Below, piece by piece: positions 54,067 through 62,104 of a DNA stretch of 64,000 nt (position 1 is the first letter of the stretch; each line of letters begins with the position of its first letter). The stretch is from Gammaproteobacteria bacterium (GTDB taxonomy: Bacteria > Pseudomonadota > Gammaproteobacteria > GRL18): positions 1-64,000 of the forward strand of contig WFNB01000005.1 in the NCBI GenBank assembly GCA_015488755.1, written 5' to 3'. The position numbers and the translations under genes were made by a program. The notes below the pieces were generated by a model, which searched no databases, was not told the DNA's origin, and worked only from the letters and a program-made list of their open reading frames with translations.

Positions 54067-55119
54067 ATGGATACTAAAAATAATAAAATCTTCATTATTG
54101 ATGATGAACCCGTTAACTTGAAGTTACTGGATAAGCTATTAAGTAAACATGGTTATACAGATCTAGTGTTAATTCATGATCCAAGAGAGGTTATTGAGCA
54201 ATACAAGGGGCAACGACCGGATCTTATTTTACTTGATATTAATATGCCATATCTCAATGGCTTTGAAGTCATGGCACAATTGCAGGCCTTGAATGATCCT
54301 CTCTTGCCTCCAATTGTCATATTGACAGCGCAGAATAGTAAAGAATATTTGATGAAGGCTTTGGAGGCGGGTGCCCGAGATTTTTTAACCAAGCCCTTTG
54401 ATGGTTATGAGCTACAAATGCGAGTAAGAAACCTGCTGGATGCCCATTTAGCTCATCGAATGTTACATGATCAAAAAAATGTGCTCGAAGAAATGGTGGT
54501 TGAGCGCACCGAAAAATTGCAACGGACACAATTGCAGATAGTACAGCGTTTGGGTATGGCTGCAGAGTATCGTGATGAAGATACCGGTAATCATGTTTTA
54601 CGTATGAGCCATATCTCTATGGTGCTTGCAAAGGCAGTGGGCTGGAGTCAGAAAAATTGTGAATTGATATTATATGCCAGTTCCATGCATGATGTTGGCA
54701 AAATTGGTATTCCAGACAGTATATTGCTTAAGCCTGGCAAGCTGGATGCAGATGAATGGGAATTAATGAAAACCCATACCACCATTGGCGCAGAACTATT
54801 GGCTCATGATGACTCAGAGTTAATGAAAATGGCACATGAAATTGCTCTGAGTCATCATGAACGTTGGGATGGGTCTGGATACCCGAATGGTTTGGCTGGT
54901 GAAGCTATTCCTAAATCAGGGCGTATTACTGCTTTGGCTGATGTTTTTGATGCCCTAACCTCTCCCCGACCTTATAAAAAAGCATGGTCAATTGATGATA
55001 CCATGGCGCTAATTAAAGACGCTAGTGGCAAACACTTTGACCCTGAGTTGGTTGATATTTTTATACAACAATTAGCTAATATATTGGCGGTAAGAAAACA
55101 ATTTTTAGACGAAGAATAG
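54067..55119 (+). CDS. Response regulator with HD-GYP phosphodiesterase domain
   Basis: The receiver domain (about 5-120) has IIDDEPVN and the phospho-acceptor Asp57 in LLDINMPYLNGFEVM. After a short coiled linker the HD-GYP domain begins (EYRDEDTGNHVLRMS). It has the HD pair in SSMHDVGKIGIPDSILLKPG and the GYP loop in SHHERWDGSGYPNGL. All metal-binding residues look intact, so it should hydrolyse cyclic di-GMP. A drop in c-di-GMP normally reduces EPS production and favours motility, which fits its place between a chemoreceptor and an EPS locus. ATG 54067 is the start. Confidence 0.95.
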   Translation: MDTKNNKIFIIDDEPVNLKLLDKLLSKHGYTDLVLIHDPREVIEQYKGQRPDLILLDINMPYLNGFEVMAQLQALNDPLLPPIVILTAQNSKEYLMKALEAGARDFLTKPFDGYELQMRVRNLLDAHLAHRMLHDQKNVLEEMVVERTEKLQRTQLQIVQRLGMAAEYRDEDTGNHVLRMSHISMVLAKAVGWSQKNCELILYASSMHDVGKIGIPDSILLKPGKLDADEWELMKTHTTIGAELLAHDDSELMKMAHEIALSHHERWDGSGYPNGLAGEAIPKSGRITALADVFDALTSPRPYKKAWSIDDTMALIKDASGKHFDPELVDIFIQQLANILAVRKQFLDEE

Positions 55120-55201
55120 AAAATAAGAGGAGCAAGAGAAAGGTGTTGTATTTTTCTTTTGCTAGAATAAGACTGATTCTAAACGAATAGGATACGCTTT
55201 A

Positions 55202-55585
55202 ATGTCACAATTACAACGCATATTATATGTTGAAGATGAGCCTGATATTCAGGCTATTGCAACAATGGCACTGGAAATGGTAGGTGGCTTTAGCGTCAAA
55301 GTCTGCTCATCTGGAGAGGAAGCACTTGCTGAGGCTGAAGCCTATGCTCCTGATATGATTTTATTGGATGTGATGATGCCCGGTATGGATGGTCCCACAA
55401 CGCTTCAGGCATTAAGGGAAAAACCGGCATTGAGCCAACTGCCCGTGGCCTTTATGACCGCAAAAGTCCAACCTCAAGAAATAGAATACTACAAATCATT
55501 AGGCGCACTTGATGCCATTGCTAAACCCTTTGACCCGATGACATTGGCCGATCAGGTTAGGGCTATTTGGAACTCTCGCATATAA
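55202..55585 (+). CDS. Stand-alone response regulator receiver (CheY-like)
   Basis: A 127-residue single receiver domain: acidic pair in VEDEPDI, phospho-acceptor Asp56 in ILLDVMMPGMDGPTTL, the Thr switch in FMTAKVQ and Lys in AIAKPFDPM. There is no output domain, so it acts by protein contact or as a phosphate relay. It lies 82 bp after the HD-GYP gene and 51 bp before a hybrid kinase that contains its own Hpt domain, an obvious partner. Confidence 0.95.
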   Translation: MSQLQRILYVEDEPDIQAIATMALEMVGGFSVKVCSSGEEALAEAEAYAPDMILLDVMMPGMDGPTTLQALREKPALSQLPVAFMTAKVQPQEIEYYKSLGALDAIAKPFDPMTLADQVRAIWNSRI

Positions 55586-55636
55586 ATTCCTTTTGTACTT
55601 ATCACAGATATATGTGAATTATTGGATAACACCAAG

Positions 55637-58600
55637 ATGGTAGATTCAAACAAATCTGAACTGCAAAACAAGCTTAAAGCGTTGCAACAAAACTTTAAAG
55701 CGCAGTTGGCTAAAAAAACAACCGATATTGAACATTTGTGGCTTGCTATAAAGCAGGAAACCAACCGTTCAAAACTACAAGACTTACATCGTATGGTGCA
55801 CTCACTGGCAGGTTCTGGCGGTACCTATGGTGCCATGGCTGTGAGCACTCAGGCAAGAATGTTAGAGCAAATGCTCCTATCGCTTCTTAACGATGAAAAC
55901 GTGCAAAGTAGTCAGAATCTTCCCCATACGGTATGCGATCAAATCAACCAATTAATCTTAGATTTACAGGATATTGCCCTAGCCTGGCAGCCTTCTGATA
56001 TTCCCTATATTCCTCCTGAAAAACCACTAAAATCTGCCGATAATAGTTTAATTTATCTTATTGAAGATGACATTGTATTAGGGCAAAACCTAAAGATAGA
56101 TATCGAGTCTTATGGCTTTGAAGTGGTGCATTTTACAGAATTAAATACCTTTGAAAAGGCAGTAAAAGAGCAAATGCCAGCGGTTATCCTTATGGATATT
56201 GTTCTTAAAGAGGGTGATATCGCAGGTGCTGAGGCGATATCACGTTTAAAAAAGACTCTGGATATTATGCCGCCTGTTATTTTTATGTCGGTGCGAGATG
56301 ATATTGTTGCACGCTTAGCCGCAGCCAGAGCGGGTGCGAATCGTTATTTTTCCAAACCATTGAATATGGAAAAATTATCACAGACACTGGCCGGCCTGAC
56401 TCTGCGTTCTAAAATGCATCCCTTTCGCATCTTGGCTATTGATGATGACAAGGCATTATTAGATTACTATGAAACGGTACTTGGTAATGCCGGTATGGAA
56501 GTCAAAACATTAACCGATCCGATGAAAACATTGCGTGCTTTAAATGAATTTCGTCCAGATGTGATCCTTGTTGATGTGTATATGCCTAATTGTTCTGGTC
56601 CTGAGTTGGCAGAGGTGATCCGTCAAGATGATGGCTGGAGCTTGACCCCCATTATCTTTTTATCAACCGAATCAAACCTGAGTCGTCAACTATCAGCGAT
56701 GAACCAGGGGGGCGATGATTTTTTAGTTAAGCCGATACAGGCAAGTCATTTAGAAGCTGCAGTGACGGCCCGTGCCAAGCGTGCTCGTTGGACCACTCGT
56801 CTCAGAGATGATTTACAACGAGCTAAAAGAGACAATGAATTTCAGTTGGTTACGATGAACCAACACGCCATCGTGTGCATAACCAATCCTAAAGGAGAGA
56901 TCACTTATGTCAATGATAAATTTTGTCGGGTGAGTGGTTATCGCAGAGAAGAATTATTAGGCCAGACGAACCATATTGTCAATTCAGGTGTACAGAGTCA
57001 TGATTTTTATAAGACCATGTGGCAGACCATTAGTCAGGGAAATGTATGGCAAGGAATTATGTGCAACCTGAGCAAAAATGCTAAAAAATACTGGGTCGAT
57101 GCCACCATTGTTCCCTTTGTTGATGAAATGGGCAAGCCCTATAAATACGTTACCACACAAACAGATATTACCTCCTTTAGAGAGAGTGAAAATAAATACC
57201 GTTCCTTATTTGAATTGTCAGATGATGCAAATGTTATTTTAGATAAAAAAGGCTTAATTGATTGCAATCAATCCACTATCACAATGTTTGCTTGTAAAGA
57301 TAAAGAAAAATTTTTAGCGATGACGCTTAATGATATTTTTCCACCATTGCTACCCAGTGAGAGCAGTACACAGTTAATAACAGTCAATGAAAAGATTCAA
57401 ACAGCCTATGAAACGGGTCATGATTTCTTTGAGTGGACGCTTAAAAATAGAGCAGGAGATGAATTTCAGGCAGAAATAACGCTGACACCAATGGTTGTTG
57501 AGGGGCGTTATTTACTACAAGCCATTATTCGAGATGTGACGGCAGAAAGACAAGCCAAGCAAGAGCTGATCTGTGCACGCGAAGCAGCGGATGAAGCCAA
57601 TCATGCTAAATCACAATTTCTCGCCAGTATGAGTCATGAACTGCGCACACCAATGAATGCCATTATTGGTTTTAGCCAATTATTACAAATGGACTCTGAT
57701 TTGGATGAATCACAGCTTGATAGTATTGGTGAGATCATAAAAGCAAGTGAGCATTTGTTGAAGCTGATTAATGAAGTTCTGGATCTGGCTAAAATCGAAG
57801 CGGGGAGTATTGAATTATCCATTGACAGTGTTGATCTTAAAGAAGTGGTCTCTGAATCATTGTATCTTATTGAAGCAATGGCAAGCAAACGAGGCATTCA
57901 AATTGAACTGATCCGTAATGGTAAGCATATCGATCAGAAAAATATGCCCGATCAATGCTTAATGGTTCGGGCTGATTTCACTCGCCTTAAACAAGTGTTG
58001 TTAAACTTATTAAGTAATGCAGTTAAGTATAATCGAGATAATGGCAAGCTCACTATTTGTTGTGATCAATTGGACAATAATCGAGTTCGAGTGGCTGTTT
58101 CTGATACCGGTAATGGCTTAACGGCAGAGCAACAAGCCTTATTATTTAAACCGTTTGAGCGTCTTGGTTTGGAATCTTCGAACATAGAGGGGACGGGTAT
58201 TGGGCTGGTGATCAGCAATAATATTGTCCAGCTTATGGGCGGTACTATTCATGTCGATAGTCAAGAGGGAAAAGGATCAACCTTTTGGTTTGAATTGGAC
58301 GGTGACATTATGAATCCAAATAATAAGGTAGAGGCTATTAATAGTGATAGCCCAATAAAAATAGATGCATCTGAAAAACAGCAGGAAAGACAAGAAAAAG
58401 ACTATGAACATAGTGTTTTATACATTGAAGATAATCCAGCAAATATGCGTTTGGTGTCTCAATTATTAGCTCGCCATCCATCACTTTATCTATGGACGGC
58501 ACCAGAACCCTTACTGGGTTTGGAGTTAGCCTTAGCACATTTACCGGACTTAATCTTATTGGATATTAATCTACCCGGTATGAGTGGTTTTGAAGTGCTT

Positions 58601-58786
58601 AAGCGACTACGAGAATATAAAGAAACAAAAGATATTACGATTATCGCCGTGAGTGCCAATGCCATGGAAAGAGATATATCAAAAGCAATGGAGGCAGGTT
58701 TTGATGGTTATATTACCAAACCCATTAATGTAGTTGAATTTCTAAAAACCATAGATGAGGTACTTTTAAAACCTAATGACCAATAA
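55637..58786 (+). CDS. Hybrid sensor kinase Hpt-REC-REC-PAS-PAS-HisKA-HATPase-REC
   Basis: A ~1050-residue cytoplasmic phosphorelay protein with no membrane helix. Order: Hpt (His55 in HRMVHSLAGSGG), REC1 (phospho-Asp in VILMDIVLKEGD, about residue 185), REC2 (VILVDVYMPNCSG), PAS1 (ICITNPKGEITYVNDKFCRV), PAS2 (VILDKKGLIDCNQ), HisKA (SMSHELRTPMNAI, His667), HATPase (LLSNAVKYNRDNG, GTGIGLVISN) and REC3 (LILLDINLPGMSGFEVL). An Hpt at the N-terminus followed by two receivers is more usual in front of GGDEF domains. The frame opens at TTG 55622; ATG 55637 is preferred. It overlaps the next kinase gene by 11 bases. Confidence 0.93.
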   Translation: MVDSNKSELQNKLKALQQNFKAQLAKKTTDIEHLWLAIKQETNRSKLQDLHRMVHSLAGSGGTYGAMAVSTQARMLEQMLLSLLNDENVQSSQNLPHTVCDQINQLILDLQDIALAWQPSDIPYIPPEKPLKSADNSLIYLIEDDIVLGQNLKIDIESYGFEVVHFTELNTFEKAVKEQMPAVILMDIVLKEGDIAGAEAISRLKKTLDIMPPVIFMSVRDDIVARLAAARAGANRYFSKPLNMEKLSQTLAGLTLRSKMHPFRILAIDDDKALLDYYETVLGNAGMEVKTLTDPMKTLRALNEFRPDVILVDVYMPNCSGPELAEVIRQDDGWSLTPIIFLSTESNLSRQLSAMNQGGDDFLVKPIQASHLEAAVTARAKRARWTTRLRDDLQRAKRDNEFQLVTMNQHAIVCITNPKGEITYVNDKFCRVSGYRREELLGQTNHIVNSGVQSHDFYKTMWQTISQGNVWQGIMCNLSKNAKKYWVDATIVPFVDEMGKPYKYVTTQTDITSFRESENKYRSLFELSDDANVILDKKGLIDCNQSTITMFACKDKEKFLAMTLNDIFPPLLPSESSTQLITVNEKIQTAYETGHDFFEWTLKNRAGDEFQAEITLTPMVVEGRYLLQAIIRDVTAERQAKQELICAREAADEANHAKSQFLASMSHELRTPMNAIIGFSQLLQMDSDLDESQLDSIGEIIKASEHLLKLINEVLDLAKIEAGSIELSIDSVDLKEVVSESLYLIEAMASKRGIQIELIRNGKHIDQKNMPDQCLMVRADFTRLKQVLLNLLSNAVKYNRDNGKLTICCDQLDNNRVRVAVSDTGNGLTAEQQALLFKPFERLGLESSNIEGTGIGLVISNNIVQLMGGTIHVDSQEGKGSTFWFELDGDIMNPNNKVEAINSDSPIKIDASEKQQERQEKDYEHSVLYIEDNPANMRLVSQLLARHPSLYLWTAPEPLLGLELALAHLPDLILLDINLPGMSGFEVLKRLREYKETKDITIIAVSANAMERDISKAMEAGFDGYITKPINVVEFLKTIDEVLLKPNDQ

Positions 58787-60188
58787 AAATACGGATAAGG
58801 TTGATTCTGTTGAGATAAATTCTACTGAATCATTGGTACCTGAATTTAGTGTATTTGCCTTTAAAACAAATATCTATAGCCATTCTGTTGCCAGTGAGCA
58901 GGTCAGGATGCTCTTTGGTTATAGCCAGTTAATTTCAATATCGAATAGTTTTTTTGCAGCATTATTTGTTGCTTTTATGTGGCCAAGTAATTCTCATTTT
59001 ATGTTACTGACATGGTTAGGTGTGATTTTTACGATATCACTATTTCGTTGGTTCTCAGCGGTCTTTTATAATAAAAGAAATAAAGAAACGGATAATACCT
59101 CGGCTTGGATAAATGTCTTTATGCTATTGACTGCCGTTAATAGTACGACTTGGGGGGTAGCCAGTGTTATTTTCTTTTCCAGTGCCAATGTCGGTGAACA
59201 GTATCTTATTGCTCTTTTTATCTTTGGTTTGGCCTCATTAGGTATTTCAATTTTTTCTATTATACCCAAGGTTATGTATGCCCTATTGATCCCCACCATG
59301 TTGCCATTTACTATTTTAATGATACTTCAAGATGGCTATTCATTTCATTTGCTGGCTATTGGTATGATGTTTGCCTTTTTGTTTTTTATTTTTGCAAGTA
59401 GAAAATCGTATATAAATACCTATGAAAACATTTATTATCATATTAAAGAAGTTGAGCAGAGAAAAACACTGGTTTTAGCCAAAGAACTTGTAGAAAAATC
59501 CAGCAAAGCGAAGTCTGACTTTTTATCAAGAATGAGCCATGAATTGCGCACCCCTTTAAATGCTATTTTAGGTTTTTCTCAAATGTTGGAACTGGATGCA
59601 GATGATCTTTCTCATACTCAAAAAGACAATGTTTCTGAAATTCTTAATGCCGGTCAACACTTGCTAAACCTTATTAATGAAGTATTGGATTTATCCCGTA
59701 TCGAATCTGGCAAGCTGGATATACATTTAGAGAATATAAGTGTAAGCCGTAGTTTACATGAGGCCATTAAATTAATTCAAGAGCAAGCAAAAAACAGACA
59801 TATTCACATTGTTGATCACATCAGCGAGCAGGACTTTTATGTTTATGCCGATGCGATTCGCCTTAAGCAGGTACTTGTTAATCTACTCTCCAATGCCGTT
59901 AAATATAATTGTGATCACGGTGAAATTATATTAGAGGCTCACGTTATCGATGGGCTTTATTTAACGATCAATATTACCGATACAGGAGAAGGCTTAACAG
60001 AACAAGAAGTAGACTTGTTATTTGTCCCCTTTGATCGCTTAAATGCAACAAATAATGTCGAAGGGACAGGGATTGGACTTGTTATTACACAACATCTAAT
60101 AACACTAATGAATGGCAAATTACATGTTATTAGCTCTCGGGGTAAGGGCAGTACCTTTTCTATTGAATTATTGTTGCCAGAAGTATAA
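58776..60188 (+). CDS. Membrane sensor histidine kinase
   Basis: A 470-residue kinase with six membrane helices in the first ~220 residues and no periplasmic domain, followed by HisKA (LSRMSHELRTPLNAILGFSQ, His255) and HATPase (LLSNAVKYNCDHGEI, DTGEGL, GTGIGLVITQ). The input is thus membrane-embedded, similar to the MHYT/7TM-like sensors though not recognised. ATG 58776 lies inside the end of the hybrid kinase gene. The kinase core is closely similar to those of the genes on both sides. Confidence 0.92.
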   Translation: MTNKNTDKVDSVEINSTESLVPEFSVFAFKTNIYSHSVASEQVRMLFGYSQLISISNSFFAALFVAFMWPSNSHFMLLTWLGVIFTISLFRWFSAVFYNKRNKETDNTSAWINVFMLLTAVNSTTWGVASVIFFSSANVGEQYLIALFIFGLASLGISIFSIIPKVMYALLIPTMLPFTILMILQDGYSFHLLAIGMMFAFLFFIFASRKSYINTYENIYYHIKEVEQRKTLVLAKELVEKSSKAKSDFLSRMSHELRTPLNAILGFSQMLELDADDLSHTQKDNVSEILNAGQHLLNLINEVLDLSRIESGKLDIHLENISVSRSLHEAIKLIQEQAKNRHIHIVDHISEQDFYVYADAIRLKQVLVNLLSNAVKYNCDHGEIILEAHVIDGLYLTINITDTGEGLTEQEVDLLFVPFDRLNATNNVEGTGIGLVITQHLITLMNGKLHVISSRGKGSTFSIELLLPEV

Positions 60189-60197
60189 AGGCTATTA

Positions 60198-61952
60198 ATG
60201 AAACTTCAATCCATTGTGTTAGCTTTAACCTTAGTGATTTTTAGCATTATTGCTGCTATTGGCTATTATGCCGATATAAGTTGGTCTGATAATGTTTTAG
60301 ATGAGGCTCAAAAAAACACTGAAATACAATCGCTTATGTTAGCACATGATTTTAGCTCCTTTGTAAAAAATCAAAAAAAACCAGTTCGAACCCTTGCTAA
60401 TATACAAAGCATTCAAAAAGCCGTTATCTATGCAGATAAACAAAGCCTTCAGCAAGCGAATCAATTATTAGATATTTTTTGTGCCACTTTAGATGCCATG
60501 ACCTGCTATTTAATGGATAAAGAAGGGCTTACCATTGCCTCAAGTAACCGTCATTCAAAACACAGTTTTGTGGGTAAAAATTACTCATTTCGTCCTTATT
60601 TTAAGTTTGCTATTGAAGGTGTACCCTTTACTCATTTAGCCTTGGGCATTACCTCCAAAAAAAGAGGTGTTTATTTTAGTCATCCTGTCATGAATAAGGA
60701 CAATATTCCTCAGGGAGTTGTTGTTGTTAAATATTCAGTCTTAGATATGGAGGGCTTATTTCACAATGTTCCTGGTATTGTCACCATTACGGGCAGCGAT
60801 GGTATTGTCTTTGCTACGAATAAAATAGACTGGTTATATAAAAGTTTATGGCTATTATCAGAAGCAGAAAAAAAAGCCTTATTAAAAAGAGAAGTCTTTA
60901 GCGATGAAATGCCTGAAAATATTGGTATTCATCATGCATCTGATCAGATAAAAGCAGGGGACTCTACCGCTTATTTATTAGCCACACAGCAACTCGATGG
61001 CTTGCTTGGCTGGCAATTGAGCTACTTTATTGAGTTGGCTGATGTGCAAATGACTCAATATGAACTATTTAAAAAAATGCTGACTTCTTGGCCAGCACTA
61101 TTACTGTTGTTTCTGGTATTTATCACCCTATGGTTATACGTTATTGCTAAGCAAGAAATCACGAAACGCTCGATTATGAAACAGGATCTCTTTATTGCTA
61201 AAGAGCAGGCAGAAAAAGCTAATCAAGCAAAATCAGAATTTTTATCACGCATGAGCCATGAATTAAGAACGCCTTTAAATGCCATCCTTGGTTTTGCGCA
61301 AATGCTGGAACTAGATGCAAAAAACTTTAATGACTTGCAACAAGAGAATATTAAAGAAATTCTTCAAGGAGGGCATCACTTGTTGCATCTAATTAATGAA
61401 GTGCTTGATTTATCTCGTATTGAATCAGGAAAATTAGAAACCTATATGAGTATGATCGAGCTGAAAGATGTTATCCAACAAGCCTTAGTATTAGTTCAAG
61501 TACAAGCAAATAGAAAACAATTACGCATTATTAACCACCTAAGTGATCAAAACGTACCCGTTTATGCCGATCATCTTCGCCTTAAGCAAGTCATTGTTAA
61601 TTTGCTGTCAAATGCAGTTAAGTACAATAGAGAAAAGGGCTCCATTATTATTGAATATTATATTCTTGATGAGGATACTCTGAGTTTGTCTATTAGTGAT
61701 ACCGGTTACGGTATCAGTGATGCAGATATGAAAAAATTATTCATTCCCTTTGAGCGTTTAAATACGGATCATAATATTGAAGGTGCTGGTATTGGGCTGG
61801 TTATTAGTCACCACTTAATGATGCTAATGGGTGGCCAATTGGGTGCCCAAAGTCGAGAAAATGAAGGCAGTACTTTTTGGTTAGAATTACAGAGACAAGA
61901 ACCTAAAACAGAACCTTTATTAGAACCTCAACTAGAAATAAAATCACTATGA
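60198..61952 (+). CDS. Sensor histidine kinase with periplasmic dCache (DctB-like) domain
   Basis: A 584-residue kinase. A first helix (residues 5-25), a periplasmic domain of ~260 residues and a second helix (about 295-315) precede HisKA (LSRMSHELRTPLNAILGFAQ, His354) and HATPase (LLSNAVKYNREKGS, GAGIGLVIS). The periplasmic part shows GKNYSFRPYFKFAIEG, LGITSKKRGVYFSHPV and GVVVVKYSVLDME, strongly like the C4-dicarboxylate sensor DctB, so a small organic acid ligand is likely. It has no receiver and must use an external regulator. It lies nine bases after the previous kinase. Confidence 0.92.
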   Translation: MKLQSIVLALTLVIFSIIAAIGYYADISWSDNVLDEAQKNTEIQSLMLAHDFSSFVKNQKKPVRTLANIQSIQKAVIYADKQSLQQANQLLDIFCATLDAMTCYLMDKEGLTIASSNRHSKHSFVGKNYSFRPYFKFAIEGVPFTHLALGITSKKRGVYFSHPVMNKDNIPQGVVVVKYSVLDMEGLFHNVPGIVTITGSDGIVFATNKIDWLYKSLWLLSEAEKKALLKREVFSDEMPENIGIHHASDQIKAGDSTAYLLATQQLDGLLGWQLSYFIELADVQMTQYELFKKMLTSWPALLLLFLVFITLWLYVIAKQEITKRSIMKQDLFIAKEQAEKANQAKSEFLSRMSHELRTPLNAILGFAQMLELDAKNFNDLQQENIKEILQGGHHLLHLINEVLDLSRIESGKLETYMSMIELKDVIQQALVLVQVQANRKQLRIINHLSDQNVPVYADHLRLKQVIVNLLSNAVKYNREKGSIIIEYYILDEDTLSLSISDTGYGISDADMKKLFIPFERLNTDHNIEGAGIGLVISHHLMMLMGGQLGAQSRENEGSTFWLELQRQEPKTEPLLEPQLEIKSL

Positions 61953-62104
61953 GATTAATGCTTTCAATTATTGAGTTCTTATTTTTTTAGGTTAAACAGG
62001 GAATTTAAGGAAAGTGAATAAAATAACTCTAGTAAGTTCCCAAAAGAATTATGGTCGATAAGAAAACAGATAATACGTATTATAAATTTTATTGAGGTTT
62101 TTTT

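Noticed and set aside
62020-62080. Sigma-28 promoter before the last kinase (GTCGATAA at about 62052)
   Set aside because: The -10-like GTCGATAA is good, but no TAAA-type -35 lies at the required spacing.
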